Shown: positions 25,401 to 31,960, counted from the stretch's first letter. The stretch is 64,000 bases of DNA from Candidula unifasciata (GCA_905116865.2 CAJHNH020008446.1:1-64000); one strand, 5' to 3'. Made by a program: numbers and translations. The notes: generated by a model from the letters alone, not told the origin.

Positions 25401-28400
25401 ATCTGCAGTAATGTGTGCTGTATCGTCTTTGATGGGAAAATCTCACATCTCTTGTCTTAAAAGGTGTCCCAGAATCAGACGGCAAGGACCATATATTGTC
25501 AACTGTTTGGGGGAAGGTAAGGATCTTGTAATATTCATGTTATTTCACACTTTTAGTCATTGTTAAGCTTATCATATCTTTTGTTACGTTAATACAATCA
25601 GCAACAATGCACATGTCTGCACAGTCCTCAGTGGCAGCAGCCACTCCAGGATACCTCTGCTCATTGTTTCCCTGAGAATTGAAGATGGTAATCAAATAGT
25701 TCACAGAATCTTTGCGGGAGTTGCAGTGATCGTGCTCTGACTTCCATAGTCGCAGCAGATGTTAATAGGGGTAGAAGGGGAGGGGCGCGGGTTAAGAAAG
25801 GGAGAGAACAATGAGTTTACAATTAGTGTGCTACAGGAACGGTTAGAATCTTCATACTCAAGCATTTACTGTGGGAGACGGAGTACCTAGGGATTCCTCA
25901 TTATCCACCAGTTGGTGATTTCATGTTTCTTTGCTTCTTCCTGTATGCATTGGCACGTAACCTACCAGCTGGTCTGTTCCTTCAATACTTGTCGCCGAGT
26001 CTGCTCGTTCATTATTAAATCTGTTATTATACGGTGGCTGTCATGTGCTTTTTTAAGAAACAGATATTATCCCCAGTTGCCCAGCACTGGGAAAATTACT
26101 TAAACCCACAGTTTTAGCAGACCAATATTTTTTTTAAAAATATCCAAAAAATGTAAAGTTTCCTAGCTTTCTGACAGTCGGAATATTCTGCTTTTAAAAG
26201 GATGGTTGGTAATTGTTTGTGGTTGACATCTAGGCTACGATGTCTAGGCCTCGATGCCCAACACATTTGATTTCAGAAGGCCTGTTATTAGCCACTGTTA
26301 GGCATTGCAAACGTGCTTCGTGGGGACACCTTAGTTCCAAGCTGATGGTGATTTGGCTGCAGACCATCATGGGTTGGTTTCAAAACTTGTACCAAGAGCT
26401 GACTGTTGAGGAAGCAATGGCAAACTACTAAAAGTAAATTTAGAAACCACAGCAGCCACACAAAAATACATGGGTTGGTTCTGCAATGTCCTGTAAAGGA
26501 TTCGCAGCTAACTTTTAACTTGTTTAAAGTCATCAATTCTTTGTTTTTGCACTAAAGTAGCCCTGGAATCCACATCGGTAAAAGTGGGAGTATAATTTGT
26601 TCCCAGTGTTATTTGTTTTTGTTTTGTTTTAAATTGTTATTGTTTGTTTCTCTCGACAGGTGTCTGCCGTTGTCTGCAGCCTGCCGTTAGTTTCCTATCT
26701 GGTGGCAGAGGTCCCCGATGCTTCTCCTACAACATTCACGTGTCCTATGTGACTAATGGTCCAGCAGAATTGTGTCCTACAACATTCACGTGTCCTGTGT
26801 GACTACTGGTCCAGCAGAATTGTGTCCTACAACATTCACATGTCCTATCTCCTACAACATTCACATGTCCTGTGTGGCCACTGGTCCGGCAGAATTGTGT
26901 CCTACAACATTCACGTGTCCTATGTGACCACTGGTCCAGCAGAATTGTGTCATACAACATTCACGTGTCCTATGTGACCACTGGTCCGGCAGAATTGTGT
27001 CCTACAACATTCACATGTCCTATGTGACCACTGGTCCGGCAGAATCGTGTCCTACAACATTCACGTGTCCTATGTGACCACTGGTCCGGCAGAATTGTGT
27101 CCTACAACATTCACATGTCCTGTGTGACCACTGGTCCACCAGAATTGTGACATACAACATTCACATGTCCTATGTGACCACTGGTCTGGCAGAATTGTGT
27201 CCTACAACATTCACATGTCCTATGTGACCACTGGTCCGGCAGAATTGTGACATACAACATTCACATGTCCTATGTGACCACTGGTCTGGCAGAATTGTGT
27301 CCTACAACATTCACATGTCCTATGTGACCACTGGTCCGGCAGAATTGTGACATACAACATTCACATGTCCTATGTGACCACTGGTCTGGCAGAATTGTGT
27401 CCTACAACATTCACATGTCCTATGTGACCACTGGTCTGGCAGAATTGTGTCCTACAACATTCACGTGTCCTATCTCCTACAACATTCACGTGTCCTGTTT
27501 GACCCGTGGTCAAGAAGAATAAATAATGTCCAACATTCACATTTTCCTGTGGGAGCAGATGGTAGGAGTCTTGCATGGTTGTTTATCAAACTGGCACAGA
27601 GCCAGCTGGGGGTGTTAGTTTGTCCTGAAAATGAGACACCATTTATAATTTAAAAAAAAATTAAAACCTTACCCTGGCTAAACTTTAGATTTACTTTGTA
27701 ACCGTTGTCTGAGGCTCTAATATAACCTTATGGTTAAACAGGGTTCATGGCGCTTGCACCTAGGGGATTCTTATCTGAATGGTGGCACTTTATATCAGCG
27801 AGAATTAATAACTTGTTGTCCAATCCTAGTGGGGTTAAACATTTATGGCTCACTCATCTGGTGATCATGGTGAGGTTCAGGGTATCGTTTTTAACGTAGA
27901 ACAAACACTTTAACTTTCCCGCTTGCTTGTGATCACGTCTTCACACCACCATGTTAAATTATAGATCTTAATTATAATTCTTGTTGTATCCTCTTTTTGC
28001 CACTAGGCACAACAGTTAACAAATGGTCAGTAGCTGAGCTCGGATGTTTAGTATGCCGTTATGTTTCAGACCGTCTGTGGCTTCTCCAATCCATCTTCTT
28101 TTAGGTCTCCCTCTGCCTCTTTGAGTAGATGTTCCACTGCGTAAGAGGCAAGGAACCAAAAGTCTGCATGCAAATGAGTCAGGCCTGTGAAATTGATGTG
28201 CACGCAAAACTCAGTTTCTGGAACATGATTGGAGTCCAGAAGTGGACGAACTTTTCGTCAGAGTTTACAGCTTGAGAACGCAAAGAAAAAGAAGAAGAAG
28301 AAGAAAGAGATGTGTAAGAGGAAGCTATAGAGTGGAGTTATAAAAAGGGGGAGCTGCATGCAGTAACAAAAGATAAAGCGACTTGGCGTGAGTTGGTTGA

Positions 28401-31343
28401 GTGCCTATGCTCCACTTGGGGATGCAGGGCAGAAGGCGATTGCATCTGCTATTGTTGTATCACATTTGTACAGTGTGTAATTGTGGTGTTCTACATCTGA
28501 GATCAAGAAACTAAGCCAAAACTAGGATAGATATCTGCATTCCAGAGTAGGTAGGGAAGGAGAATTAAATCAAACCTGAAAGTAAGGCCTTGGGTAACAG
28601 AGGAAAGATGAAGATATCAGTCGTTTTTGTTATATCTTCCTCAGGTGTGTCCCGCATGGCTGAAAAATCGTACACAGAGGACAAATATGGCATTGTTCAG
28701 GCTTTATTGCCTGCAATGTTTGTCGCGTTTCTGGATCTACATGAGGTTAGTCACACAATTGTTGTATATGAAAGTAATCGCAGTTTCAGTATGTTCTGCA
28801 AGCATTTCTGATTGTGTCCAGTCTGCCTACAAAGTAGGAGCATAAATTACAAACTGAAGTGCCAAGAACACAGTCATAAATAACAGTGGCTGTTGCAGCA
28901 AGAAAGCCCTCATCAGCATATAGACACTGGCATAAGTACTCATGAGCATGAATGACTGATATGATGGGTTTACCAGTGTCATGGTCTTCTATATATGTGG
29001 TTAGTTAGGTTATCATTATTGCACTCCAGACATGCTCATAGGTGCTCAGATCCCCCCCTCAGAATGAACCATAGTGTCTGGTGGCTAATGGTACCAGTTT
29101 TATGTTGATTAACAAGTTCTCGGATGTGCCTGGCATGCGTTTTGTTTTTTTGCTAATCTTAACTCCCAAGTCTATCATTCTGGTGAGTGATGTGGATTTA
29201 CTGCCTCCCTAAAGTTCTCCACCCATCGATATATGTGGTGCTAGCTAGTAGTGCCAGAACCGGAGGCTCCCACCCCAACCCTGTATAGTGTATAGGCATA
29301 AGTATTCATGCATTTTTTATATAATTATTATCCCCTTGTGGGATCCGGGGTCCTATTTTTGAGAAAATAAGAACAGACCCACTGCCCCGCCAACAAGCAT
29401 GTTGTAAGAGTCGACTTACTGGGGGTGTCCTTCGAAGTGGGAGTGCATCCACCTGAGATGTGAGGAACCAATAATCTACATACACAAAAGTCTAAAAAAA
29501 AAAATGAATGTGTCTTCATTCATAACCAGCTGTAAACTCCAGCAGAAAGTTCTGGTTGTGTAAACCCCAGCAGAAAGTTCTGGTTGTGTAAACCCCAGCA
29601 GAAAGTTCTGGTTGTGTAAACCCCAGCAGAAAGTTCTGGTTGTGTTAACCCCAGCAGAAAGTTCTGGTTGTGTTAACCCCAGCAGAAAGTTCTGGTTGTG
29701 TAAACCCCAGCAGAAAGTTCTGGTTGTGTTAACCCCAGCAGAAAGTTCTGGTTTAGTCTTTGAGGGCTCCCATTCCCCCTTATTTTTGTTTGTTTATTCT
29801 TTTTTTTTTTTGCTGTAGCTTCAAAGGGGCTTTAGCCTTGTTTAATTGTTCATTAATAATACTTATTATTGTGGAAGTAAACAAAGCTTGAGGTCCTTCC
29901 ACTCAGCCTCCCAAGTGTTCTCTCTGTGACTTGCCCCTGGTGCAAGCCTCATTTTTTTTTTTTCAAAGACCAACCTGCACATGGTGGCTGATGTCAGGCC
30001 ATAACATTGCCAGAGCCTTGATGATCAGGAAACAGTCATCCTGAGTCTACTGATTGTTAATCTCTGACAGTGGCAGATAAATGCATTAACCACCATTCAG
30101 TTATAGGAGACCCAGTGGTGTAGTCACTGTGCATTCACCTCTGGCCGAAAGGTCATGGGTTTGAATTTGCACCGAGTCGATTTTGTTTTGTTTTGAACGT
30201 GACCGTGGCTTCAAGGTTGACTCAGCCTAAAATGTGTACCAGGAAAGTGTCCTGGGGAGTAAAGAAACTACTTGATTTTTTTACTATACGATTGTGGCTT
30301 TATTATAAGCTTTGTATTTTCCACATTCGCAGGCAATAGAAAAGCATTTCAAACTGAGTTCCAGCGTGTTCAGGAGACCTGGGGGCTCAGCGTGCTCCGA
30401 TGCTTTGCTGAAATACAAGCTCCACTCTGTGAACAAGGCTGCTGTGTATCGCCTTGTCAACGTCTACAAGCACCATTTAGAGTAAGTGCTCTTGTCAGGG
30501 TTGGGTGTAGACCGGTAGAGGTGTTTCTTCAGTGGGTCTTGTTTTCCCGTTAAGGTTCCAGGCTCCCATTATGGGGAGAAAAAAAATAATAGAGCCATTG
30601 CGTCCTAACAAGCATGCTGTAAAAATCTATTTAAAAGTATGTTTCCTTTGAAGTCAGAGTGCATCTGCCTGAGAGACAAGGAACCAACAGTCTGCATTTT
30701 AACAAAGCCAAATCTGTAAAACAGATATACATGTAAAACTCAATTTCTGGAACAGCACTAAGGTCCAGAAGTGGATGGACATCAAGAACTGTCTGCTGGA
30801 GTTTACAGCAGAAGAATGAAGAAGAGGAAGTGTGATTTGATGCTATGAATTCAATTGTAAAAAAGCAGTATGAGCATTCTCCAGGGAAGAAGAATTTCCA
30901 AGTTAATAAGTAACGCGGGGGGGGGGGGGGGGGGGGGGGCTCAATTTGTTTTGACTATCTAGATTGTCATAACATCAGATGGGAGATGCCTTGTAGATGT
31001 TGTTGTGTTATGTTTTCTTAATGTACATCATTGCACCTTTGACATTCTCATGCATGTTCAGCCCTCTATTGCAGCCGCTACCCCACGTTACCTCTACTGA
31101 TTCTTCCCATGTGCCCCCGTGTGGGTTCCGGGGTTCTGTTTTGTGTTAGAAGTAAAGCCACTGCCCACCCCCCCTTTCCTAAAAAGCGTGTTGTAAAATT
31201 CACCTGACAGGGGTGTATCTGGGTACTTTGCTCTGCAGATAGACCTAATTATTTCTGTGATTTCTCTCTCTTTCCCCAGGGACATCAGGCTGAATAGTGA
31301 ATACTTCAAGAAACTCCAGCCGTTTGTTGACTACAATATCTGA
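7433..31343 (+). CDS. ndc1: ndc1, transmembrane nucleoporin NDC1 (16 coding exons)
   Basis: NDC1 is a multi-pass pore-membrane protein that anchors the nuclear pore complex and helps insert pores into the nuclear envelope. The exons were joined by GT-AG borders and matching phases. They give at least 556 residues, against about 674 in human; the shortfall is in the linker after residue 400 and at exon 13. Six hydrophobic segments lie in exons 2, 3, 4, 5, 6 and 8, as expected for the family. Strong family matches are SLFHPVGW (exon 2), LPKRWIHA (exon 7), SRRQELLTLSQPGGHP (exon 10), YTEDKYGIVQALLPA (exon 14), and NKAAVYRLVNVYKHHL (exon 15). Introns hold many S1 copies and about nine minisatellites. 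The odd point is exon 13, whose 3' part is replaced or masked by a tandem repeat. Confidence 0.93.
7886..8170 (-). mobile_element. SINE-like family S1 copy in ndc1 intron 1
   Basis: It reads from TTCTTCTTTTCGCGTTCACC through GGCGGAAAGTTCTGG and TGTATGCAGACTGCTGGTTC to the G-rich end. Full length, minus orientation. Confidence 0.85.
9026..9250 (+). mobile_element. Possible tRNA-derived SINE
   Basis: A tRNA-like box A region (TTAGCGTGTAGTCG) is followed about 50 bp later by GGTGTTCGAAACCGG, which fits a Pol III box B. No intact tRNA cloverleaf is seen and no second copy occurs in the window, so support is limited. Confidence 0.4.
9392..9512 (+). CDS. ndc1: ndc1 exon 2 (membrane segment 1)
   Basis: Acceptor TTTGCCAG, donor G|GTAGGT, ending phase 1. 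It encodes SLASTLWSIICLPVFLFAF, the first membrane helix, followed by FSKLSLFHPVGW, which matches the vertebrate NDC1 segment around LFHPxxW. Intron 2 (9513-11091) holds a LINE C-terminal fragment (9779-10047), a palindromic MITE (10206-10546) and an (AC)n run near 11047. Confidence 0.95.
9779..10047 (-). mobile_element. LINE C-terminal fragment
   Basis: The minus strand reads KLKYFSHIKRHEGLEKIIAE, then GMVPGRRDMG, a stop, STRRWAQDISDSL, and ATFCEGSAT. This is the conserved tail seen downstream of many mollusc LINE polymerases (KYFGHIKRH..GRRxxGR..TRRW). Confidence 0.8.
10206..10546. mobile_element. Palindromic MITE family P, copy 1
   Basis: Outer ends GGCTATCCTCCGAATAACGG and (reverse complement of the right end) GGCTGTCCTCCAAATAACGG form terminal inverted repeats. 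The inverted similarity extends inward through TAGGGTATA, GGCCTCGGTCACATGTAAAT and the AGATGGCTG/CAGCCATCT arms, giving a large hairpin. Related copies lie at 52536-52937 and 53090-53590. No transposase is present. Confidence 0.8.
11092..11193 (+). CDS. ndc1: ndc1 exon 3 (membrane segment 2)
   Basis: Enters in phase 1 (G|AT) after TTTTCCAACAG and ends CAG|GTAAGA. It encodes VADGFLGAQ then FWVACLVYGVFLVIVTWF, the second hydrophobic helix. Intron 3 (11194-12127) contains no feature I can support. Confidence 0.93.
12128..12302 (+). CDS. ndc1: ndc1 exon 4 (membrane segment 3)
   Basis: Acceptor TTTACAG, donor CA|GTGAGT, leaving phase 2. It encodes PEIEDTHLSAFWGLFRWSRL and the helix LPLLIICALAGTLSAWIVSG. 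Intron 4 (12303-15151) holds S1 copies at 12484-12745 and 13994-14130, a LINE tail at 13470-13815 and a tRNA-derived SINE at 14385-14605. Confidence 0.92.
12484..12745 (-). mobile_element. SINE-like family S1 copy
   Basis: It contains TGTAAACTCCTTTGGAAAGG, CAGATCTGGCTTATTTTTAT and a T-rich internal run. Diverged but nearly full length. Confidence 0.75.
13470..13815 (+). mobile_element. LINE C-terminal fragment
   Basis: It encodes FIRKRRWNYISHALRIDKTR, LPHQALTWTPEGKRKWGRPR and RTIIREGSTMG, then stops. The same tail is at 43560-43860 (FIRKRRWNYVGHALIMD), so both belong to one LINE family. Confidence 0.85.
13994..14130 (-). mobile_element. SINE-like family S1 partial copy
   Basis: TTCTGTAAACCCTGGCATAA through TTTTTCAGATCTGGCTTATA to CTTGCTTCTCAGGCAG. 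About half of an element. Confidence 0.65.
14385..14605 (-). mobile_element. tRNA-derived SINE family T2 copy
   Basis: The reverse complement reads GTCGGCATCTGTGGCCTAGG, then a box B-like GGTTCGATCTC, and ends GGTTCTGCAACATCCTGTAA with a short downstream block. It matches 49166-49375 and, more weakly, 26222-26520. Confidence 0.75.
15152..15275 (+). CDS. ndc1: ndc1 exon 5 (membrane segment 4)
   Basis: Enters with CA|T after AACTGTTTCAG and ends CAT|GTAAGT in phase 0. It encodes LYLSEQHLCIVLGGLFAGLS then YYRQFFHHGFYYLTFPTVH. The exon matches the [20 protein letters not shown] part of vertebrate NDC1. A 20-30 bp tandem repeat follows at once in intron 5. Confidence 0.95.
15285..15490. repeat. 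Minisatellite TGCTAGAAGTAATTTGTTGC
   Basis: About eight imperfect units of 20-29 bp start only 10 bp after the exon 5 donor. A G-run lies just beyond at 15530-15544. Confidence 0.8.
16130..16262 (+). mobile_element. SINE-like family S1 partial copy
   Basis: GTTCCAAGGTCCCATGGGGG, a G run, ACCTACTGACC and AACAAGCGTGTTGTAACTGC match the 5' half of S1. Confidence 0.6.
16265..16900. other. ndc1 intron 5 sequence without a recognised feature
   Basis: No coding similarity, tRNA-like box or tandem repeat seen. Confidence 0.5.
16905..17148 (+). mobile_element. SINE-like family S1 copy
   Basis: AACAGTCTGCATATAACCAA, AAGTCCAGAAGTGGACAGAC and GGAGTTTACAGCTGGTGAAC, then an A-rich tail. It ends about 60 bp upstream of ndc1 exon 6. 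Confidence 0.8.
17206..17314 (+). CDS. ndc1: ndc1 exon 6 (membrane segment 5)
   Basis: Acceptor TTGGCTCCTTAG, donor G|GTAAGT, phase 1. It encodes RYKFFQVRSEVSSLLCN and LQTVKYFYILYFLFG, matching QYKFLRFR...FCILYYFLG of vertebrate NDC1. Intron 6 holds a tRNA-derived SINE at 18213-18425. Confidence 0.95.
18213..18425 (+). mobile_element. tRNA-derived SINE (T4)
   Basis: Box A-like TAGTTGGCTAAAACCGG and box B-like GGGTTCATTCCC lie about 45 bp apart, followed by a non-tRNA body (GGAATCGAGGCCGAAAGGTT). The tRNA part lacks an intact cloverleaf, so it is not called as a tRNA gene. Confidence 0.6.
18536..18584 (+). CDS. ndc1: ndc1 exon 7
   Basis: A 49-bp exon encoding GSLPKRWIHASFNISV, aligned with GYIPKAWISTAMNL of vertebrate NDC1. 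Acceptor TATGTGACAG, donor GA|GTAAGT, phase 2. Intron 7 (18585-21053) holds two minisatellites and an S1 copy. Confidence 0.92.
18787..19190. repeat. Minisatellite, 56-bp unit, about 7 copies
   Basis: The unit contains TGTTTCTTTTTCTTTATCAT, CTTCTGTGGGGATTGTTTTA and ACAATGTAACA. The spacing is 56 bp between 18845, 18901 and 18957. Confidence 0.95.
19990..20365. repeat. Minisatellite, about 63-bp unit, 6 copies
   Basis: The unit is TACTTATTGTTGGGGGTACA, GTTTCATCTAGCCAGACTTG, then CCAACAGCCACCCCCAGGTG. Two copies have AAGGTACAG in place of GGGGGTACAG. Confidence 0.95.
20478..20765 (+). mobile_element. SINE-like family S1, near-complete copy
   Basis: It runs from CGTGTGGGTTTCCGGGGCCC through CATGTCGTAAGAGTCGACTT and GCACTCAGGTTCTGGAAGAG to TTTACAGCTGGTGAACGCCA, and ends in AGAAGAAGAAAGAAG. 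A good reference copy. Confidence 0.9.
21054..21189 (+). CDS. ndc1: ndc1 exon 8 (membrane segment 6)
   Basis: Enters GA|C after TTGTTTTTGCAG and ends CAG|GTATGT, phase 0. It encodes PLDSLMGLFNMSLLWQTYL, STLLLLFSWSF and TRALVKIFHSQ, matching RPLDTVSGLLNLSLL of vertebrate NDC1. The reading frame stays open into the downstream tandem repeat, so intron retention would add Cys-rich repeats rather than stop at once. Confidence 0.95.
21190..22065. repeat. Minisatellite, 57-bp unit, about 15 copies
   Basis: The unit is TTCTTTGTTCATACACTGTT, GTATCTTTGGCACTGTACCC, then AAGTCACCTCAGTGCTG. It starts at the exon 8 donor. Variants ATTGTTGG/ATCTTTGG/ATCATTGA and CCCAAG/CCAAAG follow a four-unit order (about 228 bp). 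Since 57 is a multiple of 3, long frames stay open, giving spurious ORFs. Confidence 0.97.
22143..22412 (-). mobile_element. SINE-like family S1 copy
   Basis: It contains TGTAAACTCTCGGCGGAAAG, CCAGAACCTGAGTTTTGCGT, CCGTTTTACAGATCTGGCTT and GAGGCAGATGCATTCTGACT, and ends near CCCCAGAACCCACACAG. Minus orientation. Confidence 0.85.
22926..23338 (+). repeat. 104-bp tandem repeat carrying copies of the exon 9 acceptor
   Basis: Four units of ATGAGTTTACATTGTCTTCA, TTCTAAATTTATAACATATT, TTTGCACAGACAGTGTATTG and TATATTTGCAG. Each ends in the same 3' splice site, with AG at 23026, 23130, 23234 and 23338, followed by CACTATGAGTT, the first bases of exon 9. Only the last copy continues into the coding exon. 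Confidence 0.95.
23339..23431 (+). CDS. ndc1: ndc1 exon 9
   Basis: Thirty-one codons: HYEFTIESVMEYNKDKTLSE then ALACAYSPILQ, phase 0 at both ends, donor CAG|GTAGCT. It corresponds to the region before the conserved IIKYLALQDL block in vertebrate NDC1. Its acceptor is preceded by three tandem copies of itself. Confidence 0.93.
23583..23722 (-). mobile_element. SINE-like family S1 partial copy
   Basis: ACAGATTTGGCTTATTTGCA and TTTGACTCTTACAACATGTA match the central part of S1. It is preceded by a G14-type run. Confidence 0.55.
23790..24033 (+). CDS. ndc1: ndc1 exon 10 (conserved cytosolic core)
   Basis: Acceptor TTTCCTCAAG, donor TCAG|GTAAGA, phase 1. It encodes HLAFLDFSRLSKFSASRRQE and LLTLSQPGGHPRIWTSV, matching the strongly conserved SPSRRQEVFSLSQPGGHP block of NDC1. 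It then gives ELTERVKEENWAIMSK. An internal TCG|GTGAGC could act as an earlier donor but would cut the conserved block. Intron 10 (24034-24979) holds a LINE-derived segment. Confidence 0.96.
24270..24875 (-). mobile_element. LINE-derived segment (3' end type)
   Basis: 24270-24540 is similar to 6165-6440 and 39030-39395, the 3' region of the RNase H-bearing LINE family (shared CCTCAGACCATAATGATCTG, GCCCTCACAAAATCTAGCTT). The minus frame of 24856-24635 reads CPNCLYKSNPTQEVRFSSH and WGILLPEHTSSALQLW, possibly another part of the element. Confidence 0.65.
24980..25027 (+). CDS. ndc1: ndc1 exon 11
   Basis: A 48-bp exon, GDTSTLSFRGHEEQLPG across its junctions, phase 1 to phase 1 (G|GA...CCA G|GTAGAA). 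It lies in the low-conservation linker of NDC1, so it is supported mainly by splice signals and phase. Confidence 0.65.
25080..25264 (+). mobile_element. SINE-like family S1 partial copy
   Basis: CAGTCTGCACACATCTAAGC, CCATGAGTGGACAAACAACC and GGAGTTTATCGCTGATGAAC, then AAGAAAAAAAAGAA. Confidence 0.75.
25318..25424. repeat. 32-bp tandem repeat, 3 copies
   Basis: The unit is TGTATCTTGCAATGATCTGC then AGTAATGTGTGC. It lies in ndc1 intron 11. Confidence 0.9.
25464..25516 (+). CDS. ndc1: ndc1 exon 12
   Basis: Enters G|GT after CTTGTCTTAAAAG and ends AAG|GTAAGG, phase 0. It encodes VPESDGKDHILSTVWGK in the variable linker. Supported by phase continuity rather than strong similarity. Intron 12 (25517-26659) holds an unassigned repeat segment near 25780-25890, also seen at 46600-46740, and a T2 SINE. 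Confidence 0.65.
26222..26520 (+). mobile_element. tRNA-derived SINE family T2, diverged copy
   Basis: It shares GTACCAAGAGCTGA, GCAATGGCAAACTACT and GGTTCTGCAATGTCCTGTAA with 14385-14605 and 49166-49375. The tRNA-like head is decayed. Confidence 0.6.
26660..26727 (+). CDS. ndc1: ndc1 exon 13, 3' end obscured by tandem repeat
   Basis: Acceptor TCTCTCGACAG, phase 0. It encodes VSAVVCSLPLVSYLVAEVPD then AS, matching the YFFSKHPEAS region of vertebrate NDC1. Family members continue for about 16 residues with an IWALEG-type motif before the next exon. Here the sequence runs straight into a 50-bp minisatellite that reaches an in-frame TGA within 8 codons. No suitable phase-1 donor is visible. Either the missing piece is hidden or collapsed in assembly, or this copy is damaged. 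The end given is approximate. Confidence 0.7.
26722..27530. repeat. Minisatellite, about 50-bp unit, about 16 copies
   Basis: The unit contains CCTACAACATTCACATGTCC, TATGTGACCACTGGTCCGGC and AGAATTGTGT. Two shorter junction units (CCTATCTCCTACAACATTCA) occur near 26845 and 27470. It begins inside ndc1 exon 13. Confidence 0.96.
27745..27850 (+). mobile_element. Possible degenerate S2 fragment
   Basis: ATGGTGGCACTTTATATCAG and TCCTAGTGGGGTT resemble the 3' half of family S2. Weak. Confidence 0.35.
28010..28130 (-). mobile_element. LINE C-terminal fragment
   Basis: The minus strand reads RGRGRPKRRWIGEATDGLKH, the GRPKxRW motif typical of LINE polymerase tails. It abuts an S1 copy. Confidence 0.65.
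28140..28305 (+). mobile_element. SINE-like family S1 partial copy
   Basis: AGAGGCAAGGAACCAAAAGT, GGAGTCCAGAAGTGGACGAA, and a GAAGAAGAAGAAGAAAG tail. Confidence 0.8.
28645..28745 (+). CDS. ndc1: ndc1 exon 14
   Basis: Acceptor ATCTTCCTCAG, entry phase 1, donor GAG|GTTAGT, phase 0. It encodes GVSRMAEKSYTEDKYGIVQA and LLPAMFVAFLDLHE, a close match to GLSHLVAASFTEDRFGVVQ of vertebrate NDC1. Intron 14 (28746-30332) holds a LINE fragment, an S1 copy, a 31-bp tandem array and a tRNA-derived SINE. Confidence 0.95.
29015..29240 (-). mobile_element. LINE 3'-end fragment
   Basis: CACTCCAGACATGCTCATAG and GTGCTCAGATCCCC match the 3' ends of LINE segments at 37140 and 49380. Decayed. Confidence 0.5.
29333..29530 (+). 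mobile_element. SINE-like family S1 copy, truncated
   Basis: TGTGGGATCCGGGGTCC, ACAAGCATGTTGTAAGAGTC, GAGTGCATCCACCTGAGATG. The tail half is replaced by other sequence. Confidence 0.7.
29528..29755. repeat. 31-bp tandem repeat derived from the S1 end
   Basis: About seven units of GTAAACCCCAGCAGAAAGTT then CTGGTTGTGT. The unit is the terminal block of S1 (TGTAAACTCCAGCAGAAAGT, TCTGGTTGT), so an interspersed element has seeded a satellite. Confidence 0.9.
30108..30275 (+). mobile_element. tRNA-derived SINE family T1 copy
   Basis: Box A-like GTGGTGTAGTCACTG and box B-like GGGTTTGAATTT lie about 35 bp apart, followed by a body (CTCAGCCTAAAATG, AAAGTGTCCTGGGGAGTAAA) shared with 36040-36320 and 45690-45900. 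Confidence 0.65.
30333..30481 (+). CDS. ndc1: ndc1 exon 15
   Basis: Acceptor CACATTCGCAG, donor GA|GTAAGT, phase 2. It encodes AIEKHFKLSSSVFRRPGGSA, then KYKLHSVNKAAVYRLVNVYK and HHL, matching AVDKYFKLPHAS and FRASLKTAIYRITTTF of vertebrate NDC1. Intron 15 holds an S1 copy, a G23 run and a partial S1 copy. Confidence 0.95.
30548..30815 (+). mobile_element. SINE-like family S1 copy
   Basis: CCAACAGTCTGCATTTTAAC, GGTCCAGAAGTGGATGGACA, GGAGTTTACAGCAGAAGAAT. Confidence 0.8.
30917..30939. repeat. G23 homopolymer
   Basis: An uninterrupted run of 23 G in ndc1 intron 15; prone to quadruplex formation and to length errors. Confidence 0.95.
31113..31215 (+). mobile_element. SINE-like family S1 5' fragment
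   Basis: CCCGTGTGGGTTCCGGGGTT and AGCCACTGCCCACCC match the 5' part of S1. Confidence 0.65.
31280..31343 (+). CDS. ndc1: ndc1 exon 16 (C-terminus and stop)
   Basis: Acceptor CTTTCCCCAG, entry phase 2 (GA|G). It encodes DIRLNSEYFKKLQPFVDYNI then TGA at 31341, like the family ending of an amphipathic helix (QKRLQQFLEF). Most of the exon and the following 3' region are tandemly triplicated. Confidence 0.94.
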
Positions 31344-31960
31344 GATAGGAGGTTGGCCAGGATGGGATTTCCTGTCACATTGCTTTTATTTACTTTGTCG
31401 GTTTGTCATTTGTTGAAGAATATTCTTGTTTCCTGAGTATTTCACTGTGCCTTCTGCATTCTAATGTCCGGACAGAATATCACTCTCCCTGCATTTTGAT
31501 TATCTGTATCTGAATACACTGAATACTTCAAGAAACTCCAGCCATTTGTTGACTACAATATCTGAGATAGGAGGTTGGCCAGGATGGGATTTCCTGTCAC
31601 ATTGCTTTTATTTACTTTGTCGGTTTGTCATTTGTTGAAGAATATTCTTGTTTCCTGAGTATTTCACTGTGCCTTCTGCATTCTAATGTCCGGACAGAAT
31701 ATCACTCTCCCTGCATTTTGATTATCTGTATCTGAATACACTGAATACTTCAAGAAACTCCAGCCATTTGTTGACTACAATATCTGAGATAGGAGGTTGG
31801 CCAGGATGGGATTTCCTGTCACATTGCTTTTATTTACTTTGTCGGTTTGTCATTTGTTGAAGAATATTCTTGTTTCCTGAGTATTTCACTGTGCCTTCTG
31901 CATTCTAATGTCCGGACAGAATATCACTCTGCCTGCATTTTGATTACCTGCATACCACTG
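31299..31960 (+). repeat. 222-bp triplication of the ndc1 3' end
   Basis: GAATACTTCAAGAAACTCCA starts at 31299, 31521 and 31743, exactly 222 bp apart. Each unit carries the last 14 codons, the TGA and about 175 bp of 3' sequence. The copies are almost identical (first unit CCG, later units CCA), which points to a recent event. Confidence 0.97.
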
